Notes: generated by a model from the sequence alone, not told the origin. Positions 34,635 through 44,568 are shown, counted from the first letter of the stretch. The stretch: 44,568 nucleotides of DNA from a candidate division WS1 bacterium (GCA_012522765.1 JAAYJW010000276.1:1-44568), one strand, 5' to 3'. Program-made: numbers and translations.

Positions 34635-36378
34635 GCAGGTGGCCGAGAGCCTCGAGCAGATCGCGCAGATCCTACAGATCGAGGGCGCGGATGTCTTCCG
34701 CCGGCGCAGCTATGAGCGCGCCGCGGAGGCTGTGCGCGGTCTCGGGCGCAGCCTGGTGGAGATACGCGAGACGGAGCCGAAGGGCCTTCAGAGCATCCCC
34801 GGCATCGGCGAGGCGATCTCGAAGAAGATCGAGGAGATGCTCGACACCGGCGAGCTTGCCTACCTCAACGAGATGCTGGAGCACTACCCGCCGGGGTTCC
34901 TCGAACTGCTGCGCATCCCCGGCCTCGGGCCATCGCGCGCGGGCCTGCTCTACCACGAGCTTGGCATCGGCAGCGTGGATGAGCTTGAGGAGGCCTGCGT
35001 CCGGGGACAGGTGCGCGAACTCAAGGGGATGGGCGAGAAGACCGAGCAGAAGCTCCTGCAGTCGATCGAGCGCTACTGGCGCGGGATGGAGCGGGCGCTG
35101 CTCGGGGAGGTGCTACCGCGCGCGGAGGCGCTGGTGGAGATGGTGCGCGCGCTCCCGGCGGTTGAGCGGGCGGATTTTGCCGGTAGTGTGCGGCGCGCAA
35201 AGGAGACGGTGGGCGACCTCGACCTGCTCGCGACGGCGCGCGATCAGGCGGCAGTCTGCAGAGCTTTCGCCGAATCGGGGGCGCTGTCGGCGGTCGAACT
35301 GAGCGGCGATACGAAGGTGAGCGGGCGCCTGCATGGCGGGCGGCAGATGGACCTGCGGGTGGTTGAGCCGGAAAGCTACGGCGCGGCGCTCGTCTACTTC
35401 ACCGGCTCGCAGCAGCACAACATCCGCCTGCGCGAACGCGGCCAGTCGCTCAAGCTGAAGGTGAACGAGTACGGCGTCTTCCGCGGCGGGAAGGATGGGC
35501 CGGAGGGCGAGCGGGTTGCAGGCGAGACCGAGGAGAGCGTCTACGCGGCGCTGGGGCTGGCCTGGATCCCGCCGGAGCTTCGCGAGGACCGCGGGGAGAT
35601 ACAGGCCGCCGCGACTGGTGAACTGCCCGACCTGATCGACATCGGCGACATCCGCGCCGACCTGCACATGCACACGACCGCCAGCGACGGGCGCGCTTCG
35701 ATCGCCGAGTACGCTGAGGCAGCCATGAAGCGCGGCTTCACGCACATCGGCATCACCGACCACTCCCCGGCGCTGGTGATCGCCCGCGGCATCGGCGCAG
35801 ACAGCCTGCGCAGGCAGCGTGATGAGATAGACGCGCTCAACGCGCGCTATGAGGCGGAGGGCCGCGACTTCCGTGTGCTGCTGGGGAGCGAGGCCGACAT
35901 CCTGATGGATGGCGCGGTTGACGCCTCGGCGGAGGCGCTGGAGGTGGTGGACTACGTGATCGGCGCGATCCACCAGGGCTTCTCGCAGGATGGCGAGCGC
36001 ATCACCGGGCGGATCACACAGGCGCTGGAGAGTGGCGTGATAGACATCCTCGCGCACCCGACGGGGCGTCTGCTGCTGCGCCGCGACCCTTACGCGGTGG
36101 ACATCTCGGCAGTGATTGACGTCGCGGCGAAGCATGACGTGGCGCTGGAGATCAACGCCTCGTACGACCGCCTCGATCTGTCTGATGTGCATTCGCGGCT
36201 GGCGCGGGAGCGTGGGGCGCTGCTTGCCATCAACACCGACTCGCACTCACTCGGGGAGTTCGACCTGCTGCGCTACGGCGTGCTGACCGCGCGGCGTGGA
36301 TGGGTGGAGGCCGAGGGCGTCATCAATACCTGGCCGCTGCCGCGCCTGCAGGAGTGGCTTGCGAAGAGGCGCGGCTGA
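34624..36378 (+). CDS. polX: Family X DNA polymerase with PHP exonuclease domain (PolX)
   Basis: 584 residues in the usual bacterial PolX order. The N-terminal helix-hairpin-helix region (~1-150) has QSIPGIGEAISKKIEEML and LRIPGLGPSRAGLLYHEL. The nucleotidyltransferase domain (~150-320) has GSVRRAKETVGDLDLLAT, where GDLDLL holds two catalytic Asp. The C-terminal PHP domain (~335-584) has ADLHMHTTASDG, GITDHSP, LAHPTGR and NTDSHSLGE for metal binding. It fills gaps and trims 3' ends in base-excision repair. GTG 34624 is chosen because GGAGGTG lies 6 nt upstream; ATG 34603 and 34609 are further back. The start overlaps the recO stop, so the two repair genes are coupled. Confidence 0.94.
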   Translation: MTDEQVAESLEQIAQILQIEGADVFRRRSYERAAEAVRGLGRSLVEIRETEPKGLQSIPGIGEAISKKIEEMLDTGELAYLNEMLEHYPPGFLELLRIPGLGPSRAGLLYHELGIGSVDELEEACVRGQVRELKGMGEKTEQKLLQSIERYWRGMERALLGEVLPRAEALVEMVRALPAVERADFAGSVRRAKETVGDLDLLATARDQAAVCRAFAESGALSAVELSGDTKVSGRLHGGRQMDLRVVEPESYGAALVYFTGSQQHNIRLRERGQSLKLKVNEYGVFRGGKDGPEGERVAGETEESVYAALGLAWIPPELREDRGEIQAAATGELPDLIDIGDIRADLHMHTTASDGRASIAEYAEAAMKRGFTHIGITDHSPALVIARGIGADSLRRQRDEIDALNARYEAEGRDFRVLLGSEADILMDGAVDASAEALEVVDYVIGAIHQGFSQDGERITGRITQALESGVIDILAHPTGRLLLRRDPYAVDISAVIDVAAKHDVALEINASYDRLDLSDVHSRLARERGALLAINTDSHSLGEFDLLRYGVLTARRGWVEAEGVINTWPLPRLQEWLAKRRG

Positions 36379-36407
36379 GCACGGGGGCACCCGCAGCGGT
36401 CGCATGG

Positions 36408-36436
36408 TTGTCTTCGCTTCTCCCCTGTGCTAAGAT
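36408..36436 (+). promoter_or_regulatory. Putative promoter of the AEC-family transporter gene
   Basis: TTGTCT (36408-36413), exact 17-nt spacer, TAAGAT (36431-36436), about 70 nt before ATG 36507. The 128-nt gap also holds a long-loop inverted repeat (AGCACGGGGG with CCCCTGTGCT) that may end polX transcription weakly. Confidence 0.5.
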
Positions 36437-36506
36437 TCGCGCGTTGTCATGACGCCACGCGAGAGCGCGTGGCCTGCCTGGTCGCTGCCACGGAGTTGCC
36501 GCCCTG

Positions 36507-37466
36507 ATGGAGCTTCAGTCGCGCCTGATCCTCATGCTGTCGGTCATCCTCGGTTCGCTCGCGCTCGGTTACACCGCGCGCAAGCTCCGCCTGCTGCCGG
36601 AGGCGCTGTCGCCGCAGATCACGCGCACCGCGATGATCTGGCTGCAACCGCCGCTGCTGGCGCTGCTCATCTGGGGGCTGCAGGCGCCGGGGTGGCAGAC
36701 GGCGCTACTGCCGGTGATCCTCGCGGCGCTGATCCTCATCATGTGGCCGATCGGCGCCGGGTCGGCGCGGCTGATGGGACTGCAGCGGCGGCAGTCGGGG
36801 GCGTTCACGCTCTCGTTCATGTTCTCCAACATGGGCCTGACCTACGGCGCATTCGTCTGCTACATCCTTATTGGCGAACAGGGCGCGGCGCTGGGGATGA
36901 TCTGGTGCCTGTCATTCACGCCGATGCTCTACGGCCTCGGCTTCATCATCGCGCGGCGCTACGGCGGCGAAGAGCACCGGTCGGTGGTGCAGACGCTTGG
37001 AGATATGCTGCGCGGGCCGGAGAGCCGCAATCCGCTGCTGGGCTTCGCGGCAGGCGCTGTGCTCTACGTCCTGCTGCCGGAGCGCCCCGCGGTCGTGGGG
37101 CAGATCGTGGACGTGCTGGTGCCTTTATCCACCGCGATCTTCCTCTTCGCGATCGGCCTCTCACTGCGCCTGACGTCAGTGATCACGTACCGGCGCGAAG
37201 CAGTCGCGGTGGGAGCGGCGAAGTTCCTCATCATGCCCGCGCTGGCGCTGGCGCTGGCGTGGCTGGTCGGCTACTGGGCGATGGAGGACCACGCGCTGCT
37301 GCAGGTGGTCTTCGTGCAGAGCACCGCGCCCGCGTCGATCATGGGCCTCGTGGCCTCGCAGATCTTCGACCTCGACGAGCAACTCTCCAACGCGGCGTGG
37401 CTCACGACGAACCTCGCCGCGGTTGCGCTCGCGCCGGTGGTGCTGCGCATCGCCGCCGGGCTGTAG
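36507..37466 (+). CDS. AEC-family (auxin efflux carrier-like) permease
   Basis: 319 residues with about ten membrane helices. The layout is that of AEC/MleP carriers: two five-helix repeats, the first ending in SFMFSNMGLTYGAFVCYILIG, the second with ESRNPLLGFAAGAVLYV and VPLSTAIFLFAIGLSL. The late FVQSTAPASIMGLVASQIF motif is typical. AEC members move organic acids such as malate, or amino acids; the substrate is not evident. ATG 36507 has GGAG about 11 nt upstream, and a good promoter lies in the gap. It is convergent with the next gene, 3 nt apart, with no terminator between. Confidence 0.8.
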   Translation: MELQSRLILMLSVILGSLALGYTARKLRLLPEALSPQITRTAMIWLQPPLLALLIWGLQAPGWQTALLPVILAALILIMWPIGAGSARLMGLQRRQSGAFTLSFMFSNMGLTYGAFVCYILIGEQGAALGMIWCLSFTPMLYGLGFIIARRYGGEEHRSVVQTLGDMLRGPESRNPLLGFAAGAVLYVLLPERPAVVGQIVDVLVPLSTAIFLFAIGLSLRLTSVITYRREAVAVGAAKFLIMPALALALAWLVGYWAMEDHALLQVVFVQSTAPASIMGLVASQIFDLDEQLSNAAWLTTNLAAVALAPVVLRIAAGL

Positions 37467-37469
37467 GCG

Positions 37470-38342
37470 TTACTCCCCCGTCGTCACCACCAGGCTCTTC
37501 ATGTAGTCGAGCGCCTGCTGGTTGTCCGTCGCCGGGAACTCCCACAGCATCAGGTGCGCGGCATCTATGCCCGCCGGATAGTCGAGCGTGGCCTTCACGG
37601 AGTACTTGCCCACCTGCACGCACGCAGCAGCGACCTCGTCAGGGTTGTACAGCACTGCGTTGGTGCTCTGATGAGTGCGCTCGCCGGGGTTGTTCTTGCG
37701 GTCGTAGAAGAACACCCACGGCTCGGCGGAGGGGTCAAGCTCCACGGCCTCAGCGGTATCCGCGCCCACCGCGTCCCCCTGCATGACCTCGCGCTGCGCC
37801 GTTACCGCCCAGCGCTCGTTCTTGTCATACTCGCCCTTGTTAAACTCGCCGGGGTAGCCGGTCAGGCTGATGCGGGCGCCCTCCTGTGGCGCGGGCCAGT
37901 CCACCGTGGCGAAGAGTATCTCGCTCTGAGTCTCCGAGCCGAACTCAACGACCGTCGCCTCCGGTTCGGTGGCGAAGACAAAGCGCACCAACTCTGCTGT
38001 GATCTCAACGGTCGCCGGGGCGGCGAAGATATCCGCACCGTCCACCTCAATGCGCATGAAGCCGCCGCTGTACCACCCGCGCTTGGAAAAGTGCAGGCCG
38101 GGCCGTCGCGCCATGAGGCCGATCGCCTGCACCAAACTCTCCTGCGCGGGCGTCTGCAGCGTCTGTATCACCAGCCTGTAATCCACGTTGCCGGTGATCA
38201 GGTCAATTTCGCGCTGCCACGTTGTCCCCGCATCAGTCTGCCCGAGTTGCTGCGCCTGGTGGTCGTCTATCTCCAGCGCAAAGGCGCAGACAGCCGAAGT
38301 GACCGTCAGTGCCGCAATCAGCGTGAGCGTTCGCATCTTCAT
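37470..38342 (-). CDS. Secreted protein of unknown function
   Basis: 290 residues, not recognised. Signal peptide MKMRTLTLIAALTVTSAVCAFA; the mature part is beta-rich with several Trp/Tyr (RRPGLHFSKRGWYSGGFMRI, AELVRFVFATEP, RISLTGYPGEFNKGEYDKNE). It may be a carbohydrate-associated or structural domain. ATG 38342 has GAGGTG 7 nt upstream and starts 10 nt after the stop of the giant GH42-like gene, so the two are likely co-transcribed and exported together. Confidence 0.75.
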   Translation of the reverse strand: MKMRTLTLIAALTVTSAVCAFALEIDDHQAQQLGQTDAGTTWQREIDLITGNVDYRLVIQTLQTPAQESLVQAIGLMARRPGLHFSKRGWYSGGFMRIEVDGADIFAAPATVEITAELVRFVFATEPEATVVEFGSETQSEILFATVDWPAPQEGARISLTGYPGEFNKGEYDKNERWAVTAQREVMQGDAVGADTAEAVELDPSAEPWVFFYDRKNNPGERTHQSTNAVLYNPDEVAAACVQVGKYSVKATLDYPAGIDAAHLMLWEFPATDNQQALDYMKSLVVTTGE

Positions 38343-38352
38343 CGTCCGCACC

Positions 38353-41300
38353 TCACTGCACCTGCACATTGATGATGCTCTCTTCGCCGGTGATGACCTC
38401 AGTCAGCCGCACCGTCCACGCACCGGTCTCAGCGTTCAGCGCCAGCGGCAGGCGCACCTCGGTGCCTTCCGCGGCGGCAAAATGCACGCCATCATGCCAC
38501 TCGCGCGGCTGCCCATCAGGCCCGCACAGCTCAACGCGCACCGGATAGCCTCCGTCGAGGTTGCTCGACAGCCGCAGTTGCAGCGTCTCTCCCCGCATAA
38601 CGGACGCGGGAGCGTCCACCTCAAGCTCGGGCGACTCGGGCAGCACTGCGTAAAGCCGCGCAACGCCCGGCTCGATCGCGTCGGTGACCGAAGCGCCCTG
38701 CCCGAGGTAGCGCCCGCTGCGCACCTCCCAGACATGACCGGCGGTCGGAAGCGTCACCGTCACCTGCTCGGGCAGATCAAGCCTCGTGGCATGCCCGCGC
38801 AGCAGCAGCGTCCCCGCATACTGTGCCGCGCCTTCGCGGAAGTGGCCGACTTCGGCCGGGATCGGGGTGCCATCGGGAGCGGTGATTGAGGCCGCCGCGA
38901 CTACATCCAGCCGCTGCATGAGGTCGCGCAGGAAGCTGCCCCGGGGGAGGGAGAAGTCGAACTTCGCGGCGCCGAGGTAGATGCCGCGGCCCTGCCCCTG
39001 TCGGTGCTCGGCGACATTCGCCGCGCCGGATGAGCCGCCGAAGCGGACGGTCATGCCGCCGAACTCCACGCTGCGGCCCGCGCCCGTCGCCAGCGCCTCG
39101 CCGGAGGTCCGCACACCGGCCTCGGAGATGGCTGCGCGGAAGCTCTCGCCTCCGGGGGTGGTGATTGCGCGCCCTTGAGCGTGAGCGCCGAACCGCTGCG
39201 GGTCACGCCAAGGATCTCATCCAGCGCGCCCTGCGCTCGCGGCTGTCCGTGCTGATCGTAGATGCCCGTCTGGGCGTCGGCGATGACCGTGCCGCCCTGC
39301 TCGACGAAGCGCGCGATCTGCTCGGCCTCGGCATCGGTGACTACCAGCGACAGCGGCATCACCAGCACCCGGTAGCCGGCATCTATCAGCTCGCCCGCCT
39401 CGATCTGCCGGTCGGAGACGAAGCGCGGGATATGTCCCCAGCGCCGGAGTTCATCGTTCCACTCCATGATGTTGTCGGTCCACGCGCGGTAGGTGTCCAC
39501 CTCGGAGACGTGCTTGAGGAGGAAGCTCAGTTCGCACGAGAGCATCGAGTGATGAATTGCCACCGGCGACCAGACGTAGTCGGCATGGCCGAGCATATCC
39601 CCCGTGCCCGCCTGCAGTTCCTGCAGGTAGGGCTTCATGAACTCCCCGTAGGGGGTGAGGGTCAGGTCCGGCGAGACCATCAGCGGCACGTACCAGTAGG
39701 AGAGCATGTTCTGCCCGTGCAGGAGCGAGCGCCAGATGTCCTCGCGCTCGTCCTCCTCAACGCCGCAGTAGCCGATGGACCAGCTTCCGAGCATTGACGC
39801 CTCGCGGTCGCCGAAGGAGATCGGAATGTCGCCGGTGCCGTAGAAGGACAGCACGTTCTCATACTCCATCCGGCGCGACCAGTCGTAGCCGCCGTAGGCG
39901 GAGAACTTGGGTTGGATGCCGCTCTCCCCCACCAGCGCGTCGGGGTCAATCTCCCGGATGCGGTCGCGGCTGAAGCGGAACCACTCGGCGTAGACCTCGT
40001 TCATGTAGTCGCGATGCGCCAGCCATGACGACGGGTTGCCGGTCTCCACGGCCTGCTCCCACGTGAGCGGCACGAGCTCATCGAAGCTCGCCCAGTCGCT
40101 GTGCCAGGCGGCGTTGAGCGCCGCGACGGTGCCGAACTGCTCGCGCAATTTGTCGCGGAAGCCCGCGAGGCACCACTGCGAGTAGCAGACATCGAAGGGC
40201 GAACCGCCGCCCTCGGTCGTCAGCGACATCTCATCGCCAAGCTGGTAGGTGATCGGCCCGTAGTTACGCGCTGCCTCAGCGGCCATGTGCAGGCGGCCCT
40301 CGGTGGCGCTCTGGCGATACTCCGGGTCATTGAAGCACGGGTTGCGCTCGAGCAGCGACAGGTTGCGTGTCTCCTGCCACTGCGCGAGGAGCTTCGTGTC
40401 CGCGATGTGCACGCGGTTGATGTTGCAGACGTTCAGGCGCATGTTCGCTTCGGGGGCGAACTGCGTGTGGTCGTCGATGTACCAGTTTGTCCCGGAGTGC
40501 TCGATGTCGAAGCCTGCCCTGCGCGCCTGCCGCAGCATCTCCGGATAGGCGTGGAAGGCGGTGGAGTTGTGCCCGCCCCAGAGCAGCAGGTGGAAGGGCT
40601 CCTTCGGCCCCCATGCCTCGGGCACGAAGAGCGTTGCGCTCTCGGCGGCCATGCGCTCAGCGTCGGAGACGGTGGCAGTGACGTAGTGCTTGACCGCCAG
40701 CGGCTCACGCACCGCGAATCGCCACGGCACCTCGACCGTGCCGGCGGCATCTCCCGCGGCGGGCACAGTGGCCGTCTGCGTTGCGCGCTGCACCACGCGG
40801 CCCCAGTTGTCCCGAAGCTCGAAGAGCACCTCGCACTCCCGCTGCTCCGCGCCGTGGTTGGCCACCGTTGCGGCGGCAGTTATCTCTTCGCCCGGCGCGG
40901 CGGCGTTCGATGACAGCACGACCTCGGTGATGCTCAGCGGGCGCTCGATGAGGATCTGCTGCGAGCGCCAGTCCGCCACCGTGCCGTCCGCGTGGCGCAG
41001 ACGAGCGGTGGCGAAACAGTCCCCCGCCGGGATACCCTCCGGCAGCGGCAGGCTCACGCTCCGCATCCCTGCGGCAACGGGCGCCTGAAGCTCCCCGAGC
41101 ATCTCATGCTTGCCACGCCAGATCGTGACGTCGACGCTCAGCCCCTCCGGCGGCGCTCCGGCCATGTCAATCTGCAACTGATCATCTGCAGCCCGCATCT
41201 GGCCGAGACCCTGCGCCGGTTCGCGACCCGCCGCCCAGAGCATCGCCCGCGCGACGAGCGAGTAGTACATCTCCTCATGCGCGAAGTCCGTGCCGAAGTA

Positions 41301-43073
41301 GAACGTATCCGGGCAAAGGCCCCAGCACGGGCCGTTCATGACGACGATGCGACCCTCGCCGAGCTGCCCTACGCGGATGCCGTCGAGCCTGTAGCCCGGC
41401 AGCAGATCGAAGGCGTAGCCGGTGGTGATCCAGTGTGCCTCCACCACCGGTTGCGCGGCCTCGATGGCGGCGGCCAGTTCTCCGTCGGCCTCCTGTGGCG
41501 ACACGTAGACCAGCCCTGTGCCGCTCTTCACGCGCTCAACGATCGCCTCCCGCGCCTCCGCCGGCAGCGTCTGCCATGACAGGTCGTGGCGCTTGTACTT
41601 GCGCTGGTAGCTGTCGCCGATGACCAGCACGTCAAGGTCACCCGCGCCCGCAATGTCGCCCGCCAGCGCGTCGAGGCCCTTCTTGCGCGCCTCGCGCGGC
41701 TTGCCAAGCTGCGGGTCGATCCAGTGAGTGAAGCGATCCGCGCCCTCTCTCGCTATGATCGTGCCATACTTCGCCTCAAGGTCGATGCGCTGGTCGAGTT
41801 CCACGATGTCACGCAGCGTCTGCATGTCCAGCATGAAGAACGCGCTGAGCGGCCCGCCGGGAAGCTTCGGCGCCAGCGGCACGCTCGGCATCTGATAGTC
41901 GTAAGAAAGCTCATAGCGCCACGGCACCTCATCGGCGGCCATCCGGATGCGCGGTTCCAGCGGCTCCATGGCGTATCTTGCCTCGCCCGCGCGCATCCAC
42001 GCCCGTTCGAGATCGGTCAGCAGTGTGCCATCAGTGGAGAGCACGCGAGCGTTGATCGCGACATCCGTGCCACCGGCGGGAAGATCGATCGCGACGCTCG
42101 TGCTCTCGCCCGGCTGCAGGGAGATGTCCGTCGCGGCGAGTTCGACGGTCTCGCCGGTGGTGAGGGTGCGCAGCGAAGTGACCAGCCGCCCCTCCACCGG
42201 TGCGGCGGCGACAAGGTGCACCGTCGCCCGTGAGGCTGCTTCGTCAACGGTGATTCCTCCCGCCACGCCGCCGCCAGCGCCATGCAGAGCGGGCAGGCCG
42301 ACAAAGGGCATGATGTTGAACGAGGTGGTGAACTCGTCGCCGAAGTTCACCATCGTCGGCACGAAGCGCCACTCCATCGTCGCGCCGGTCTTGTGCCCGA
42401 AGAACGTGTAGAGCGACTCGAGGTGCGGATAGTCCATCGTGCAGACGTAGCCGACGCCGTTCTCACCGATGCCGCCGAGCCAACCACGCGAGGGCTCGCG
42501 GTAAAACTCCTGCGCGGTCTCCGCCTCGGGGTCGTAGATTCGCTCGATCACGCCGTCTGTGGTGGGTATGTAGCAGGTGTTGACGCCCGTGCTGTAGAGG
42601 AGATTGTGAAACCACGGGCTCACCTCCATCGCCAGCCGGGAGCGCGGGGCGTTGCGATAGGCGTAGTCAACCTGCACGTCCGCGCGGCCGTCGCGAACGA
42701 TGACGGTCTTGCAGATCTCGATGAACTTGAGGTCGCCGGTTTCGCCGGTGCGGGAAAGTTGCACCTCGACCCGGTCATCAAGTTGCTTTACCTCGGCGAT
42801 GTAGGGCTTCTGAAAGAAGTCGCCGCGGAAGGGCTCCTGCCCCCAGAGATGGTCCTCGAGGATGCCGATCTCCCCGGTCAATTCGGTGTCGTGATAGACC
42901 AGCGAGTTGATAATCCCGCCCATTGCCGGATCGATCACCAGCCGCACGATACCGTTGTCAACGCGTATCTCCTCATTCGCGTCGTCGTCGAAGTTGCCAC
43001 GCGTCACCGTCAGTTCGGCCATGGCTGATGTGGCGAGTAGGGCGGCAATGATGATCGCGATCGCGCGCTTCAT
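38353..43073 (-). pseudogene. Giant secreted GH42-like beta-galactosidase-family protein, frameshifted near 39170
   Basis: Signal peptide MKRAIAIIIAALLATSAMA, then N-terminal beta domains (~20-800) and a GH42-type barrel (~840-1290). The barrel is marked by TYQLGDEMSLT (acid/base Glu position, ~945), FRDKLREQFGTVAALNAAW and the glutamine-amidotransferase-like flavodoxin-fold segment before residue 1290 (LVMPLSLVVTDAEAEQIARF). The frame then breaks: after LTLKG the open frame turns into Pro/Arg-rich nonsense and stops at 39051. The adjacent frame continues AITTPGGESFRAAISEAG to a stop at 38353. One missing base in AAGGGCGCGC at about 39168-39177 restores a ~1573-residue protein. ATG 43073 is chosen for AGGAGG about 7 nt upstream and for the signal peptide. 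It may be a sequencing error or a real inactivating change. Confidence 0.75.
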
Positions 43074-43255
43074 TTCAGGCCTCCTGCACTGGTCTGGGGA
43101 TCGAGGCATCATTTCCAACTGATACGGCCGCAGACCTTCCGCTGTAACAGTCGCGAGATCGCGGCAAGGAATCACAGCGCCCGCGGCGAACTGCCCCGCA
43201 CAGCTTTGCGCCAACAGGCTCATAACGAGCGTGCAGCTTCATGAGGAGGAGACCC

Positions 43256-44425
43256 ATGATGGCCGAAAAGCCCACTATCCCCGATTCGGAGTTCCAGCAG
43301 CGCTGGCAGACGCTGCAACAGAAGATGGATGAGCAGAATCTCGATGTCGTGATCGCTCACGGACACGAAGCCGACCCGGCGAACGTGCGCTATCTCTCCG
43401 ATTACTGGCCGCTCTTTGAGACCGGCGGCGTGGCGGTGGGCCGCGAAGGCGACCCGGCACTGCTCATCGGCCCCGAATCACTCACCTTCGCACAGGGCCG
43501 CAGCCGCATCGCGCAGATCATGCAGATCCTGCAATATCGCGAGTCCGCAGAGCCTGACTACCCCGGCATGGAGCTTGACACCTTCGGCGACGTCTTCGAC
43601 GCCGTCGGCGGCGGCAACGTCAAGCGCATCGGTATAGCCGGCATGTCCATCCTCCCGATGACCATCTACGATGCCATCGTGGAGGCTGCGGGCGATGCGG
43701 AAGTCGTCAAGGCCGATGACCTGCTGACCGACATGCGCATGGTCAAGTCCGAGAACGAGCTTGCCTGCATGCGCGAGGCTTTCCGCATCAGCGAGATCGC
43801 GACGGAAAAGGTCCTCAACGAGATGAAAGCGGGCATGACCGAGCAGCAGGTAGTCGGCATCGCACAGGGCGCCATGTACGCCGAGGGCGCCGAGTACGAG
43901 GGCCATCCGACTTACGTCCTCTCCGGCGATGCCAGCACGCATGCCATCGGCCGCCCCAGCCCGAAGGTCCTCCGCGAGGGCGAGATGATCCAGCTTAACA
44001 TCGGCGCGCTGGTGAGCGGCTACTCGTCTTCGGTCGGCCGGCCGGTCTGCATCGGCTCCATGCCCGCGGACATGCGCGAACTGGTTGAGGTGGGCCTTGA
44101 GGCGCACTACAAGACCATGGAGTTCATGAAGGCGGGCGTCCCGGCCTCCGAGGTGGTCGTGAAGTTCGAGAAGTTCCTCGAGGAGAAGGGCTACGCGCAG
44201 TATCTCCTCTACGGTCCCTGCCACGCCATCGGCCTGATGGAGGTCGAGCGGCCGTGGATGGAGAGCAGTTCGACCTACGATCTCGCGGAGAACATGACCT
44301 ACCAGGTGGACACATTCCTCTACAAGGAGGGCCAGTTCGGCCTGCGCTGGGAGGATGGCGTGATCGTCACCGCCGACGGCGTGGAGACGCTGTCGGACAA
44401 GTTCCTCGAGGTCATTGAGTTGTAA
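43256..44425 (+). CDS. M24-family (creatinase/Xaa-Pro peptidase-fold) protein with altered metal site
   Basis: 389 residues. The N-terminal creatinase-like domain (~10-150) and C-terminal pita-bread domain are clear (MVKSENELACMREAFRISEIA, EGHPTYVLSGDASTHAIGRP). In M24 peptidases five residues bind two metals: Asp, Asp, His, Glu, Glu. Here the first Asp is Asn248 (QLNIGALVSG), the second is Ser259 (GYSSSVGRP), His323 is kept (CHAIG), the Glu of the EP motif is Asp352 (YQVDTF) and Glu366 is kept (RWED). So a two-metal peptidase is unlikely; creatinase, which has this fold without metals, is a better analogue. ATG 43256 (or 43259) follows GAGGAG by 6 nt. It is divergent from the giant GH42-like gene. 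Confidence 0.82.
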   Translation: MMAEKPTIPDSEFQQRWQTLQQKMDEQNLDVVIAHGHEADPANVRYLSDYWPLFETGGVAVGREGDPALLIGPESLTFAQGRSRIAQIMQILQYRESAEPDYPGMELDTFGDVFDAVGGGNVKRIGIAGMSILPMTIYDAIVEAAGDAEVVKADDLLTDMRMVKSENELACMREAFRISEIATEKVLNEMKAGMTEQQVVGIAQGAMYAEGAEYEGHPTYVLSGDASTHAIGRPSPKVLREGEMIQLNIGALVSGYSSSVGRPVCIGSMPADMRELVEVGLEAHYKTMEFMKAGVPASEVVVKFEKFLEEKGYAQYLLYGPCHAIGLMEVERPWMESSSTYDLAENMTYQVDTFLYKEGQFGLRWEDGVIVTADGVETLSDKFLEVIEL

Positions 44426-44458
44426 CGGCAACAGGCGGCAACGGCCGTCGTTGAGGAG

Positions 44459-44480
44459 GGGCGGGCTTCCCTGCCCGCCC
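44459..44480 (-). repeat. Dispersed hairpin repeat, inverted copy
   Basis: 8-bp stem GGGCGGGC / GCCCGCCC with loop TTCCCT, preceded by GAGGAG. It is the reverse complement of the core in the 28.5-kb tandem block, with A/G changes in the stem that keep pairing. Confidence 0.75.
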
Positions 44481-44542
44481 ACGCCGTTCCGGAAACCGGG
44501 CCTCCGTATCGGCCCGCGCAAGGAAGACGATGTGCAACAACA

Positions 44543-44564
44543 GGGCGGGCGAAGAAGCCCGCCC
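44543..44564 (+). repeat. Dispersed hairpin repeat, variant copy
   Basis: 8-bp stem GGGCGGGC / GCCCGCCC with loop GAAGAA, followed by CTCC as in the 28.5-kb copies. It runs to the window edge, so its full extent is unknown. Confidence 0.7.
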
Positions 44565-44568
44565 CTCC

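Noticed and set aside
39051-39180. Programmed -1 frameshift in the GH42-like gene
   Set aside because: No slippery heptamer or obvious downstream structure; a single missing base in a GC run is simpler.

Overview
The window is GC-rich bacterial chromosome, densely coded on both strands, with no phage, plasmid or insertion-sequence genes. The mix of genes best fits Armatimonadota or a neighbouring phylum: a type IV prepilin-like protein with a C-terminal H-X9-DG motif, a PEP-CTERM protein, an actinobacterial-style fhaA-fhaB-rodA-pbpA-pknB cell-wall operon, several very large secreted carbohydrate-active proteins and many GTG/TTG starts. The phylum is an inference; no rRNA gene is present.

Left part (1-8.7 kb): a methyltransferase-like URO-D protein fused to a thioredoxin-like domain overlaps a CobW-type GTPase gene. 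Next come a PEP-CTERM protein and an H-X9-DG prepilin, each closed by an almost identical GC-rich terminator. On the minus strand lie a 1180-residue secreted CBM9-like/TIM-barrel protein and a secreted discoidin-like protein.

8.7-17.2 kb: a minus-strand operon runs fhaA, fhaB, rodA, pbpA, pknB (PASTA kinase). It looks like the mycobacterial growth operon without the PP2C phosphatase. Upstream is an aspartate 4-decarboxylase-like PLP enzyme, then a complete tmRNA gene (tag ANNELALAA) enclosed by a perfect 14-bp flanking stem.

17.2-24 kb: a cysteine-bearing Rrf2 regulator is divergent from a four-gene operon: a DUF1638-hydantoinase/oxoprolinase (ASKHA ATPase) fusion, an unrecognised helical protein, a membrane-anchored PQQ-type propeller and an MFS carrier. 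With the URO-D/CobW pair this hints at corrinoid-dependent methyl-group chemistry, but no corrinoid protein is in view.

24-29 kb: a lone 1332-residue P-loop ATPase resembling BrxC/PglY (DUF6079), followed by a non-coding block with three tandem copies of a ~142-bp repeat. Its hairpin core recurs twice at the right edge of the window.

29-44.6 kb: two Gfo/Idh/MocA oxidoreductases, two unknown membrane proteins, a TrpC-fold protein that has lost the IGPS catalytic residues, deoC, recO (no ordinary start codon where the family N-terminus begins), polX, an AEC-family transporter, a secreted protein, a very large GH42-like secreted protein interrupted by one frameshift, and an M24-family protein that has lost several metal ligands.

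The most unusual items are the DUF1638-ASKHA operon, the orphan BrxC-like ATPase, the TrpC-fold protein without its active site, the tmRNA precursor stem and the dispersed hairpin repeat family. All family names are from reading motifs by eye; no database search was run.
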